Of a DNA stretch of 64,000 nt, positions 46,295-57,986 are shown in pieces; position 1 is the stretch's first letter; each line of letters opens with the position of its first letter. Made by a program: the position numbers and the translations under genes. The notes beneath the pieces were generated by a model that saw only the letters and a list, made by a program, of their open reading frames with translations, made no database searches and was not told where the DNA came from. The DNA is from Umbelopsis ramanniana AG (Eukaryota; Mucoromycota; Umbelopsidomycetes; Umbelopsidales; Umbelopsidaceae). The stretch is taken from positions 62,001-126,000 of the forward strand of contig NW_026252134.1 in assembly GCF_025399195.1 (NCBI RefSeq), in the 5' to 3' direction.

Positions 46295-48166
46295 CTAAAT
46301 TGGTGCAGAGACTTGTTTATGTGCTGCTGCCCATTGATAGTAGTACAATAATGCGATAGTAGGTTGCCCAACCACGCAGAAAGTGATCCAAAATATCGTG
46401 TTTCCAAGACCACTTCCTTTACCTCTCCATTTCTCAAGCGGTTTTGTGATGGCAATCAACGGAATTTGACCTAACATACCCCAGAAAGCGAAACCAGTAA
46501 GAGCATGTGTTGGAATGCCTACCAAGACTTCATGTAAGAGAGCTGAAATGAAGAACACAACAAATTGGCCAAGCAAAGGAGGGAATCCGCGTTGCACACT
46601 TGGGCTATTTACAGATAATGTTTAGCTTTTCAGTCTGACCGGTTTCTTGCTACCAAACCCTTCAAGTAGTATCCCAACACTTACAGATAGACATGCCTCT
46701 TAAAGAAAAGGTATACCGGTCGATTCCACAGTCGCCAGTAGGATCCCAAATTATTACTATTCCACCAAGCTAGATAAAAGGTTCGGTCGCCAAACAATAA
46801 CACCTATGCGACGATCGAGCGACGATAATGATTAGAAGTCATGTGCAACGCGAGAAAAAAAATTGAATGAATGAAATACCTCACTCAGTGCATTCAAAAA
46901 TGCATGAAACAAGGCGTAAAACATCAAGAGCCAAATGACGACAGCCGTTGTAGATAGTTTTAGTACACGCTCCACAATCACCACATAATTGTGTTCTTCC
47001 AGTGCCTTCAATGAATTCTCTAAAGTCGGCTTGGCGTATTGCTCAGCCAGTAAGTACATCGTCACTAAGCACACTACCAGTTCACTGACACGCTTGAGGA
47101 AGAATGTTGTGCGGAATCTTGGGGATCTCGGATAGGATGGTTGGTAACACAGTGTCGGTGCCCACCAGAAATACAGGATGTTGGGAATGGCAATATTGTT
47201 GGGGTATTTATGACTGCCACCGGGAGCGTCTCCGTTATCCGTCAGGTACATTTCTCGAAGCTCGCGATTAACAAGTGCATAGGAAGTAAGCTTCAAGAAA
47301 AGAATAAGGGCGATCACCAAAGCGGCCGACCCAACTTTAAAGGACATCAAATGGAGAAAGGGGATATGGAGAGCATACTTTAGCCACGATGTAATAAAAT
47401 AACCAGAGATATGCAGAGGCTTTTGCTTACCCATAGGATGATAGATCTTGGTGTAGACAATATAGGATGGATATATCATTAAAAATAGGAGATGCATACA
47501 ATGAAAGATTCCAGCGAGTACTTCAATAGACGTGATCTTTGGTCGAGAATCCTCTTTTTGTGACTTAATATGCATGGCTATCTTTGCCATCAGCCACTCA
47601 ATCAGAAAGGCCGATACTATACTAATCGGAACGCTGACCCAGGCTAGCACAAAAAGACCATAATCTTGATAGGGGATATAGCTATGTGGTAGCTTGATTA
47701 ACAGGCCATACTTCATGTAATTCTCGATGATAAGACGGATGTTGCTTGCACCCAGTACCAACACTATTTAAACGACGCGGGTGAAAGGAAAAAATTAATG
47801 TTTCGCAGATCGAAGGCATGAACAAACGAGTCCATATTGTCATGAGCTGAATAGAAAAGCTAACTTACTTCCAAGACGTATAAAACCATGGTATCCACCT
47901 TCGACTGGAGGAGCTTCCTTTGATAGTACAGAAGGCTTACTTATAACATGAATAGGAGCGGTATGAATATAGGGGATCGAGACAGTGTTAGAGATAAGCT
48001 TTCTCTTGGATTTAGTTTTGGTTTCGTCCTCGTCCTTTTCAGCAATTGGAGGAGTTTGACTACGACGAGAAAGTTGAAGGTCATGGCGCTGTCGTTGGCG
48101 GATTTCAACAAAGTCGTCTTCGCTATCAGTGACAACGCGTTGTGTTCTTCGGTTGATAGCCGACAT
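46295..48166 (-). CDS. DGAT1: Diacylglycerol O-acyltransferase 1 (MBOAT family)
   Basis: Four exons (48166-47869, 47763-46880, 46803-46685, 46604-46295) give 536 aa. DGAT1 makes triacylglycerol from diacylglycerol and acyl-CoA in the ER. The first about 95 residues are hydrophilic (acyl-CoA and regulatory region). Then come about nine membrane helices. Family marks are NILYFWWAPTLCYQPSYPRS, the FYxDWWN-like FYLAWWNSNNLGSYWRLWN motif, KRHVYLPS and the active-site His in ISALLHEVLVGIP. The start ATG at 48166 (MSAINRRTQRVV) is preceded by a poly-A/T leader. The family's FYxDWWN has Asp where this protein has Ala (FYLAWWN), as sometimes seen. The pairing with acyl-CoA oxidase suits an oil-storing fungus. 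Confidence 0.93.
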
Positions 48167-48991
48167 GAGGTATAGAGAATCAAGAGATCTACTTGACACT
48201 GATTGGGCTTGTCCAAGGTTTTCAACCAAGAAGGGGTAAAAAAAAAAAAAAGAGACAACAAAAAAGTAATCCACACGTTTGGATTCAAACAACCAGCCAT
48301 TCTAAAGGATTCACATGAAAGTCGGACTTGAATCTTCGGGCCACCTTACAGCATCATCTTCACGCTCTGAATACATCTGATGGATCAAGATATTCCTTTT
48401 TCAACTCTGGAACTCTCACAATTTATACTATTCTCAATGGTTATTCGGAAAAGTTATTGGTTGTAGCAATGCTGCCCGTCAGGTGACGTCGATATTGTGA
48501 AATAGCCGCACGGCCTACATGATTAAAAAAAAACGTGTTTGTAATGATGCAAACCCGTGTCTGATGCTTATAAACTGGTATAACCTAATTTTTTTCAATT
48601 TGAAGTGTAAAGCTTGATATAATAAAGACTAAGCTAAGAAGATAACAATTTGTAGCTAATGTCAAAAAGTAACATGCTAGCGACAAAACCTCCTTTCCTG
48701 AGGGCGAATTGACACTCCTGATATGCCCTGAACTTTCATTTTAGAACCATGGCAATATCGGACTGAAGAGAGATTTTTTCCGCTCAATCAGACTTGATAT
48801 CAGATTCTGTAGCCAAACCGTTGCATGATGATGTAAATCTTCCATTGGAGCTCGCTCAGTTCCCCAAGTGTAGCCAGAGCATCCTCAACGCAGTTATCAA
48901 ATTACGCCACTGAAAAAAGCCAGTTCGTTCATTTATCAGAATGATTTGCAAAAGTACATAATCCACATCTACTGCCACGCTTTTTATTTAC
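48167..48991. other. DGAT1 promoter and SDHAF4 3' flank
   Basis: An 825-base AT-rich interval. A poly-A run (48239-48252) lies in the DGAT1 leader. No ORF with family features. Confidence 0.5.
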
Positions 48992-49306
48992 TCAAAAGTC
49001 AGTAACCCTGCCGCCGAAGCTCCAGTCTCCATGCTTCAATGGCTCGTTTTTGGGACCATTGACCTCGCCTGTTTTTGGGTTTACGTCGCCTTCAAACTCT
49101 GGTTCGGGTTTTTTGTAAGCGTCAGGATGCATTTCGCTACTACTTGATTCCATTTCGGCCTGTTTCTTTCGAATGAGATCCAGCATTTCCTGTTGCTTCT
49201 TCTTGTCTCCTAGAGGTAGAGGAGCGGGGCGATTCATGGTGCTATTGTGCCTTATTGATCGCAAAAGGACACATTTTTGCAGACTGCTCAAATTGTTGCG
49301 CAGCAT
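48992..49306 (-). CDS. SDH8: Succinate dehydrogenase assembly factor 4, mitochondrial
   Basis: A single exon. With the ATG at 49306 it codes 104 aa; a further in-frame ATG lies at 49348 (MEWTST, 118 aa). I prefer 49306 because MLRNNLSSLQKCVLLRSIRH is a good mitochondrial presequence. SDHAF4/Sdh8 binds flavinylated SdhA in the matrix before it joins SdhB. The C-terminus NPKTGEVNGPKNEPLKHGDW followed by GRVTDF is the conserved family signature. The middle is charged helix (KKKQQEMLDLIRKKQAEME). Confidence 0.9.
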   Translation of the reverse strand: MLRNNLSSLQKCVLLRSIRHNSTMNRPAPLPLGDKKKQQEMLDLIRKKQAEMESSSSEMHPDAYKKPEPEFEGDVNPKTGEVNGPKNEPLKHGDWSFGGRVTDF

Positions 49307-50087
49307 AACGTATGCTTTTGTTCGTTGTGCTGTTGAAGTCCATTCCATGACAGCCAAATGCAATCATTGTATATTTTGGCAGTCACGATCTTTTCCGTTT
49401 CATGCCGACAATTTCATACCAAAAAAGGGGCAGAACCAGCTGCTTCTGGCCGACCTCTGCCACCAGTGCCTTCACCAGCCTAAACGGCAAGGCGGGCTAA
49501 GGATTCTCAATGTCGCTTTACAAGTACAGAGCTTCCAACAGTTGTTACTAAAACTCTTTGACCCAGATATCTAAGGAAAGGAGCGTTGGATTGCGTATGG
49601 ACTGACTCATGCACCAGTGAAAATATGGAAGCGATCATAAATAAGCGACAACCAGCACGGAGCTAAAATAGAGACAGCCTTTCGGACCATTGCCTAAACC
49701 TACAAAGCATCTCTTACAAAAAATGAAATATAAAGATACGCATGATACTATCATTCATTCACTAATTGAAGGTGATGTCTACTGAACTCAGCTTATAAAG
49801 CAGCATTGAAAGCTAGCCGTGTGTGAAATTGTTCATGAACTTCTAGTATCACTACAACGCTCTTTGTTCAGGTAGATTAGTGCTTAAAGCAGTAGAAGAG
49901 CATGATAGTGAGCTCTTCGTTGAATGTGGTTTGATATTTTCGTCTCTACATGACGGTGCTGCTACGGCTATGTACGAACAAAGTGTTAACGCTGAAATGT
50001 TGCAACAAAAAAATTCCAACACCGAGCGCCACGTTACTGAAAAAATGAGTATGTGAGGACAATCAGTAGGAATCTCAAGTCAGAGCC
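49307..50087. other. Intergenic, possible missing 5' exon of the next gene
   Basis: The 780 bases between SDHAF4 and the CDK20-like kinase are AT-rich. A short stretch from 49970 (MYEQSVNAEMLQQ) is open and ends at a donor-like ga|gtatgt near 50048, but the intron to the kinase would be only about 31 bases, so I did not join it. Confidence 0.4.
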
Positions 50088-51144
50088 ATGCACGGTAGCT
50101 ATGCAACAGTTCACAAGGAGACTGAATCTGATGATACTCTGATCGCTGTCAAAGTATACCTCAAGTCTCAAGGTCGGCATGCACTGTTACATGCTCATCG
50201 TGAACTAAGGGCTTTGGAACAATTGAAGCTCAACTATGAATCAGCATGCCAGAAATATGTAACGTTCAAATCAGATCATCTTGAAAAACTGCTAACAGAG
50301 TAAAGTCTAACTTTTTCCTATAGCTTATATATCTCATATCAAGCATTTCAACACCTTTATCATTGTCTTTACGCTTTCACTTTCATCCATACACCCTTGA
50401 TAAAATAACGCCGGTTTCTCACGAGTTGGCAAGAAATTATGTGCTGCAAATAGCAACGGCTTTAGAATACGTCCACTCACTGTCTCTGGTACATTGTGAT
50501 CTAACACCCCAAAATATCCTGGTGGCTGAAGATGGTAGCCTGAGAGTAGCTGACTTCGGCTGTGCACACCCAATTACTGAGACTATAGAGGGATCGACAG
50601 AAGGCATCGGCACAAGGTAATTTATGAATGTCATTTTCATATGTCAAACTTGTTTTATTGAATAATACCGTAACAAATGCTGCTCAGATGGTATGTTGCC
50701 CCAGAACATATACTCTCCTGCCCATATTATGCTCCACCAAGTGATATATGGTCAGTAGCCTGTATCTGGATCGAAATGGTGACCGGAAGGCCTGCTTTTT
50801 GCGGAGGAAGTGATTTGGAACAGTTGGGCATACTCGTTCGTGCCATTGGCATGCCTAGCAAAGATATTATAAATGAGCTATCGGTTTACCCAGATGGTAA
50901 CAAACTCATCTTTTTTGCGCCTTCTGATGATGAACACACTATGGAGCACACAGAGGACGCTGACACGCAGCTAGAGGACGACGGCAATCCCCCTTATATG
51001 TGCCTCAACGACATGATTCAGCCTTTTGCAAAGTCCGACCAAGGCTTCATAAAACAAATGCTTAGCTGGTCTGTCTATAAGAGACCAGATGCCATATCCG
51101 TTATAGAAACGCTTAGACCCGCTACCTCTCCTTCCGTGGTATAG
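50088..51144 (+). CDS. Divergent CDK20/CCRK-like protein kinase
   Basis: Exons 50088-50299, 50344-50616 and 50688-51144 give 313 aa from the ATG in MHGSYATVHKE. A further 5' exon may exist, because the glycine loop is cut short. IAVKVYL has the ATP lysine and HRELRALEQL the helix-C Glu. The catalytic loop reads HCDLTPQNIL, so the HRD arginine is Cys but the Asp and Asn remain; DFG is intact. GTRWYVAPEHIL matches the CDK T-loop end (usually WYRAPE). The stretch SDLEQLGILVRAIGMPSKDI and the following NKLIFF strongly resemble CDK20. An acidic insert (EHTEDADTQLEDDG) is unusual. CDK20 acts in cell-cycle and cilium control in animals; the role in this fungus is unknown. The 44-base intron at 50300 is the shortest in the window. 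Confidence 0.75.
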
Positions 51145-51728
51145 GAGGAAACATTGCCATCCTAATTTTGTCTTTTGAAAAAATGCTCATTACATACCCA
51201 CTTTCTATGTCTCATGCGAATAATATGAGTGAAAATATAGTCATTTTCGTAAAAGTTCGCATTTTGAAGTGGATTAATACTTCTGATAAACTGCGAAAAA
51301 AAATCGACTCTGGTTTATATTGGCTGACTCGAACCCAGTCTTCGCACCTGTACTGTTGTAGCTTAGCCTCGTTGTCTATCAGAGTAAATTCATCGTACTA
51401 CTGCCTTTGATGTCAGTCATGAAGTTATCTATGTAAACGTTATTTGCAGGTACTTGAGTATTGACACTTCATTCTCTTAAGGGTTTGCTTCAACCCACTC
51501 ATTTGGATATGCTGCAGTAGCTGTCACGTAGGTTGAGGTAGTCGTACAGTTGAGTTTACGAATGAGGATATGTAGAATCGTTGACGTCCATACATTCATA
51601 TATTCTGGTGGTGCAATGCGTTTCTCCTTTCGCTTTCCGTGTTATAACTTTAACCACAATGTCACCAGTAGAGACATTTCGAACAAACAACGCTAAATAG
51701 ACAGAATGAAAACTCAATTTGTAATTTA
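51145..51728. other. Convergent 3' flanks
   Basis: A 584-base interval between the kinase stop (+) and the glutamate-cysteine ligase stop (-). AT-rich; nothing recognised. Confidence 0.5.
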
Positions 51729-54262
51729 TTATGCATGCTGCTCACCAAGCAATTCCGGTACTTCTAATTCCCCGTTGCTAATTTTCTCTATCGTCTTCAT
51801 AAGATCGTAATTGATCTCTTGCGAGACTACTGAATCATGCTTATAGTCAGGATGATTTTGCACGAATTGTCTCATCCAAGTTGCTCCCGTCATCAGGCTG
51901 CCATTTGCTCTACGCTTGATAAGATCAAGATATCGTGACAGCTGGCATCGTGTTTCAATATCGACGTTAACGCTATTCAGATAGCTATTGATCAGAGGTA
52001 TGAGACCAGTGAAGCCTCCAGACTTATTCGTTTAAAAGTGACTTGTTAGCGTATGTGAATGCAATTGAAGGGCAGGGAAACCACATGACTTACTTTGCCG
52101 TTGATAATTTCGTCGATTGACATTTGCTCATAAGCATCCAATTCATCCTCGTTCTCTTCATCAACATCTCCATCCAACACTTCGTCTTGACCATTCTTCT
52201 TGGATGATGTAGAAGTGGATGAGCTTGGTGACGGTTGCCTTGACGTAGGCTCTGCAATCATGGGAGGGACAAAATTTAACAGCTGATCATCTATACATGG
52301 CTACATTGAGTACATTCTCAACTCACGGTGCTTAGTAAAGACATTCTTGCGGAAGTAGAACTTCTCATTCATTACCGCTCCTCGTTTGTGTGCCTTTTTC
52401 ATGTTCTCATCGACTTTAGATATGGGAATGTAGAAGTTGAGGCCAAAGCTCAAGATTGCACGAGTCAAAAGAACAATGAAAATTGCAAACGCTGTGTTTT
52501 CAAAATCAGTCATTTGGATTTCCATGCTCCTGAATTCCACACGCCAGCCAATGGTTGAATTTGGTGGTGGTGGCTTGAATCGCATGGTTTGCCAGTTCGT
52601 GGATTGGATGTTCTACAACGCATAAAAAGCAGTTCATTATCTCGTCCTTGACTTCTCCATTGCAGACCATATGTCAAATTACCTCAAAGTGATCGGATGA
52701 GACATTGTCATCTTGGTCTAAAAGTTCTCTAAAGATGACGAGAGGATCCCTAATGAAAAGGTGAGATACGTGCTTTGCAAGCTGATCATCAATGCCGTTA
52801 GCTCGCAATTTTTTGTAGATTTCTTCATCATACACCAAATCGATGTCGTTATACTTTTGCTTGAACATCGGATCTGTTGAGAGATAAGAATCAACAGAAT
52901 CATATCTAGATTTGTTGATGACAAATCTATCGTTTTCAAGAGGCTGCGACGACGATTAAGTTTGTGATTATGTGCGATCTGATTTCTTCGTAAATTGACA
53001 AACCTTTAAGCCGCGCTCCTCTGGAGTTCTATCGTCAACACTACTGGCAATGACATCCCATCTGCAATCTACGTCAGCCAAATAGCCACGATAAATGGGT
53101 GCTGCCGCCGTCAAAGCCAACTACAGTGGAAAGTACGAATTTAGGTGCAATCACATAGCAGATACTTATTTCGAGCCTCCAATGTCTCACCATAATGGGA
53201 CCAACTGGCGCTAGTTGATCATAAAGTCTTCTCGCTTCTTCAACATTGCATGCTTGAAAAGTGATCTGTAAACAGCAGCAGCCCATACCGAAAGCCATAG
53301 CATCCATATATATATGATCAGGTTTTGCCGCGCCTTCCTTTGCCTCCTTATCTTCAGGAAAGACATTTCGGTCCCATGGAATTGTGGGATCGATAAATGG
53401 CGATGGTGTGTTCGTGTCTTTAAAAATTGGCATGTTAATGGCAACCTTAGAGCCACGTCGGCGTCGAATATTGGCGGTTAGGGTTCTATAGGATTTGTTT
53501 AAATAATGATACCCGCAAGATTGAGAAAAGTGAAGCTTTAACTTACGGAAAACGAGCGTGAGGGTTGATAATCTCATCCGGAACAAATAAACTTCGGCAA
53601 GAATCTCCAAGTGGCTCATAATGTGGATCTAAAAATTCGCCTTGACAACCAAGTCGAGGATAGCTGACAATTGTGAGCGGTATCTCGTTTGACTTCATGG
53701 TTTGATGAGCAAGCTTTCTGCGAAGCTTCATGTTGGGCTCGACAAGCAAAAGATCCTTTAGAGTACTGCCATACGGAGATCCAGGTGTGCCTTCCAACAT
53801 GAACCTTCCATACTCCGGACGCCAGGATGTTGCTGGTGCTGGACTATAATGACGCCATTTAGTCATAGGATCACGATGCCATCTTTCTGGATAACGGCAA
53901 ATAGATGATAGCTTACTGATTCTCAGGATCCTTGAGCCACTCCTGTTCGTCCACTTGCAATATGGCGAGCATTTCAAACACACGCAAGGAAATTTTGGCG
54001 TTTTTGTGCTCGTCATCGTATGAGATAACGATATATTCAACCTGATGCATGAAATCAATCACCGTCAAAAGCTGTCACCATCCACATTTAAGTGACCATT
54101 TCAGACGATTACCTCGTCACCCCACAATAGACAATCCTTTTGCTTGTCCTTCATTTTGTTGTAGATGGCCAAAAACTGGTCAATACCATGAGAGCGAACA
54201 TGGTCCGCGTATTGCTTGGCTTCAGACCATTTCAGTGGTGTTCCAAGCGAAAGTAATCCCAT
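51729..54262 (-). CDS. GSH1: Glutamate-cysteine ligase catalytic subunit
   Basis: Nine exons (54262-54113, 54041-53917, 53843-53547, 53485-53191, 53120-53004, 52943-52683, 52612-52327, 52251-52094, 52022-51729) give 660 aa, as in yeast Gsh1 and animal GCLC. It joins glutamate and cysteine with ATP, the first and rate-limiting step of glutathione synthesis in the cytosol. Marks: the start [20 protein letters not shown], then [39 protein letters not shown] in the active site, [15 protein letters not shown] and [21 protein letters not shown] Ser-rich then acidic insert (exon 8, [13 protein letters not shown] to [11 protein letters not shown]) is characteristic of the eukaryotic enzyme. Glutathione links to nitrate use only through general redox demand. 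Confidence 0.95.
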
Positions 54263-56206
54263 AGCAGTAAGTCGGCTTTAGCGTGTTAGAGTGTTGCTTA
54301 AAATAAGAACAGCCTTAAAGATACTCTGCAAATAAAGGTGTAGAAGAGTTATGCAAGGGCTATTTAGATGTACTGTCCGTGATAATGAGAGACATTGATG
54401 CGCAATAACGTACAATGAGATCTCCACTGATGCAGCCAGAGGAAGAAGCAACCACTAACTAAAAGTAAACTGTCTCAACGACTTTCGCTTTTTTTTATTT
54501 TGACGGCTGTAATGAAATTGATATTCCGCAAAACTTGACCACTGCTGACAAATTCTTGCCCTTTCGTTCGGTGCGTTTCCTGATACGTGTCCTGCATCCT
54601 GCGTACTGTTGTGCCTTTCCTGCGTACTACCATCAGTGAACTGGAAGGAAATCAACGTATCAACCATGATCTGCCTTCAGGTAGCCACTTAGGTATAGAT
54701 TATAAGGACGCCTCATTTCCTCGCTTTTAGACGCTGTGTAGAATGAAAACCAAATGAAATAGTTGAATTCATTATTTTGAAGCTATTCCCAGCTTTAAAT
54801 TTAAAGTTGCAGCTGCTTCACCTTAATATATATTTATATCTAAGGCACCGAGCGGGATGCATACGATATACCCTCTTTGCTCGACAGAAATCAGAACTAA
54901 TCATACTATGTAAAGTTTAAGGAAAACCTGATGAATTACAAAAGTTTACAGTCCATGGCATTGTAGACGAACGCATGTCAAACATCTATAACTTGTTGCA
55001 TCTAAAAGCCAACATAACACCAAAAAAATTGTGCTAGTTAGTAGATGTATGTTACTTGTGTTTTGTCGACAATTACAGCAAGGGGAAGTACTTCATTAGA
55101 GACGGATAAGACATATATAAAACGGAGCGAGAGAAATTCTACGCTGAGACTCTGGTGTAAGTGAACACATTTTAATGGTAAGAGAATCATTTTCTTTCTT
55201 TTCATTTCTGAAAAGAACCAAGCAAACGAGCATAGTTCATCAGCTTCACCTATTGATAGAAGGGGCTTACATACAGGGTAATATATGTCTTCTACTAAGT
55301 CAGCGGATTCACTAACGAAGACTTAAATAGCAAATAAATCAATCCATAACATATGATTAATATTCTGATTTACACCTTAAAAGAGCTTACTGCTACAGCA
55401 TGTCTGCTTGAATTAGCTACATGAATTTAGATACTATTTAAGCACTTGCAGTTTCGGTCAAGTTACCACGGCAGCAATAAATTCAATATCTCGTCACTGC
55501 CACTATAAATACGCTCATCTGTGTATAAATGTTAGGAAAAAAATATAACGGCATGTATCTTCTAAGAAAATGACTGCTATAGATAAACGTTCAAGCATTC
55601 ACGACCTTTATTAGATGTACATGCTGATTCGCATGTTAGATAGCGAACTAATGAACGACGCAGTGCATGAGAGTCGCATGCATCACATGTGCTAATCGTC
55701 TTTTTGACAGTTTATAAGCATCAGGTATAATTTTAGTGCATGGTGTTCTTGACTCTCGCGAAGCATATTTGGCCTCTAACAAAAGAATAGCTTTATGTTT
55801 TCTTATTAGCGAAAGTTTTACTCTCCGCATTGGTGCTAAAGCAGTGATGCGCGAGTCCTAACACGTCGATATCAGTAACTTCGTTTCATCTACCAGTAGA
55901 ATGTAGGCTTCCATTGAGGTTTCCTAAAAAGACCAATCACAATAGTTTTGATCTGTTTCAATTTGAAGACCATGTCGTTGAATACTGTATTATTATCCTG
56001 CAGACGAGTGAACTTTTCGTGAGGTTAAAACTGACGTTTATTCAACTGCTCTATTCATTGTGTAATATGATTTAGTATATAAAAGTGTGAATGAATCAAA
56101 AATAAAGAGGGTTTCAATGCAACTTTCTCGGTAACTGACATTCTGTAATTTTAGCAACGACAGCGATCGGAGCCAACAAAGAAAAACCGCTCGAGGAAAA
56201 AAAATA
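54263..56206. other. Gene-poor AT-rich stretch, 1.9 kb
   Basis: No ORF above about 70 codons and none with family features. The part from 54700 to 56100 is strongly AT-rich. It holds the glutathione gene promoter at the left and the tRNA 3' flank at the right. I see no tandem array or inverted repeat by eye. Confidence 0.5.
56197..56204 (-). terminator. RNA polymerase III terminator of tRNA-Lys
   Basis: A run of eight T on the minus strand (eight A on plus, 56197-56204) follows the tRNA 3' end by two bases, as expected for polymerase III termination. Confidence 0.8.
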
Positions 56207-56278
56207 GCCCGACGTGGGGGTCGAACCCACAACCTTGAGATTAAGAGTCTCACGCTCTACCGATTGAGCTAGCCGGGC
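56207..56278 (-). tRNA. tRNA-Lys(CUU)
   Basis: On the minus strand the gene begins gcccggctagctcaatcggt and ends ccccacgtcgggc; 72 bases and intronless. The acceptor stem GCCCGGC pairs with GTCGGGC with one G-U. The D arm GCTC/GAGC is clear. The anticodon loop is ctCTTaa with anticodon CTT, closed by GAGA/TCTC-type pairing. The T arm GTGGG-ttcgacc-CCCAC is intact. It closely matches eukaryotic tRNA-Lys(CUU). Confidence 0.95.
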
Positions 56279-56618
56279 CTTGATTGTGAAGGAGACCAGT
56301 TAATAAGTTACACACATAAAATAGTAGTAAAATAACTTCAAATGCACTGAACATTATGCAATTTCCACCTTGGCATCAGTGCAACGGGGTATATTCTCTC
56401 TATAACAGCTACACTATAAAAGTACAAATTATAAACCAGCGATAAAATGATCATTAAGAATGTATGAGAAGCGTGTTTCGAACGTATGACCTCTTAGTGA
56501 CTGCGCCACCGTACCCTAGGTGAATACTTCCGAGAATTTTCGGCCCCAGCAGTGGCTGCGCCACACAAGGAGTATAAAATAGATTTGTAGACTTCTTCTT
56601 CGCGACATAACATTCATT
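56279..56618. promoter_or_regulatory. Short intergenic region with TATA box and a tRNA-like remnant
   Basis: A TATA element (gtataaaa, about 56572-56579) lies 40 bases before the start of the next gene on the plus strand. On the minus strand at about 56475-56510 there is an A-box-like ggtggcgcagt followed after about 17 bases by a B-box-like gttcgaaac, looking like a shortened tRNA or SINE head. Confidence 0.5.
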
Positions 56619-57707
56619 ATGACAATTACAAGTGATGAAGATATTCTTGCCTACATTAAGCGAACCAAACCGGACTGGATCAAGATAGATACAATTGAGA
56701 GGCTCAGTGGTGGTACCGCGAACTATGTTTGGCGAGCGCGACTCAAGGAAAAATGTCCAGAGTTGGGCGGCTGCAATAGTGTTGTTATCAAGCACGCTGA
56801 GTCCTTTTTGGCAACGGCTCCAGAGTTTGCTCTCTTTGCTGAAAGGATGAATTACGAAATTCTTGCCATGCGCATTGCAGCTGATGCGACCATCTCTCTA
56901 CCAAATTGCACTGTACCCACAATATACTCATATGACGAAGCCGATAAAGTCGCGTTCATGGAGGATATCGGTCACTCAGCTAATATGAAAGCATATATAT
57001 CCGCGTTGGATGAGCCTCCATCATCTGGCTTTGCACGTGAAGTTGGAACAGCCTTGGGGCGATTCATTGGAAGATTGCATTCTGCTGGACATGTCCAACG
57101 ACATGAGCTCATAGACAAACTGGATAATCCAAAGGGCGTTGCCATTTCAAGATATGTGGTTTACGATCGAGTGGAAAGCGTACTAAAGAAGTTTGGCAAG
57201 ACAGATCAAGCCTTGCAAGACGCTGCAAATTGGGGAGGTGAACAACTATCTAATAATCCCCAAACACTGTGCATGGGTGATTTCTGGCCAGGCAATATTT
57301 TGCTACCCAATGACTTAACACAAGACCTGAAAATACAGGTAGTTGACTGGGAAATATGCCGGTATGCACCTTCAGGCATGGACTTGGGGCAATTTTTGGC
57401 TGAAACTTACTGCCTAGACAAATATCGCCAGCCTTGCAAAGATATCATAACAGCCTTTCTGTCTGCTTACTGTAAGGAGTATCATCCTACACTGTATGAC
57501 GCCAGGATAGCTATCATCCACTTTGGCTTCCATCTAGTAGTTTGGACACCAGTAAATGACTGGGTTGACGACGGGACAGAAATTGTTGACATTGGTTCTC
57601 AGTATGTACTTCACGCGTGGCAAGAAGATTGGGCATGGTTTAAGGACACAATCTTTGGTGATTATTTAGATACGATAAAATCATCTAGCGAGAATAATCA
57701 TAGATAA
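56619..57707 (+). CDS. APH-fold small-molecule kinase, methylthioribose kinase-like group
   Basis: A single exon, 362 aa. It has the aminoglycoside phosphotransferase/choline kinase fold: the nucleotide loop LSGGTANYVWRARLK, lysine in SVVIKHAE, the catalytic loop CMGDFWPGNILL and the metal site VVDWEICRYAPSGMDLGQF. In most family members the loop reads HGDxxxxN; here His is Met while the catalytic Asp and Asn are kept. Members phosphorylate hydroxyls of small molecules; fungal copies of this type are mostly uncharacterised. A TATA element lies 40 bases upstream of the ATG. The lack of introns stands out in a window where most genes are split. Confidence 0.85.
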   Translation: MTITSDEDILAYIKRTKPDWIKIDTIERLSGGTANYVWRARLKEKCPELGGCNSVVIKHAESFLATAPEFALFAERMNYEILAMRIAADATISLPNCTVPTIYSYDEADKVAFMEDIGHSANMKAYISALDEPPSSGFAREVGTALGRFIGRLHSAGHVQRHELIDKLDNPKGVAISRYVVYDRVESVLKKFGKTDQALQDAANWGGEQLSNNPQTLCMGDFWPGNILLPNDLTQDLKIQVVDWEICRYAPSGMDLGQFLAETYCLDKYRQPCKDIITAFLSAYCKEYHPTLYDARIAIIHFGFHLVVWTPVNDWVDDGTEIVDIGSQYVLHAWQEDWAWFKDTIFGDYLDTIKSSSENNHR

Positions 57708-57986
57708 TAAATCATGCATAATTGCAATTTTCTTCGTTTGCAACCGCCATAAGCCGTTTCATTGTTCAAATCGCCTCAGACGCAATCGTACCAATCAAAC
57801 ACGTGAAAATCACTGAGGGAGCCAAATCTGTCAAAAAGTATCATCTGGCTGTGAAATTTGGACCCTCGTGTCATGCTGAGGGGCAATATCAGCACCTGAC
57901 CGATATGTAAGCTGTGGGGTAAATCCATTTAGTATAAATATTGCTTTCCAAACATTAATAATTTCCTCAACAACTGTCATATCATA

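Noticed and set aside
49970-50048. First exon (MYEQSVNAEM...) for the CDK20-like kinase
   Set aside because: The intron would be about 31 bases, below the shortest (44) seen here; other joins gave stops.
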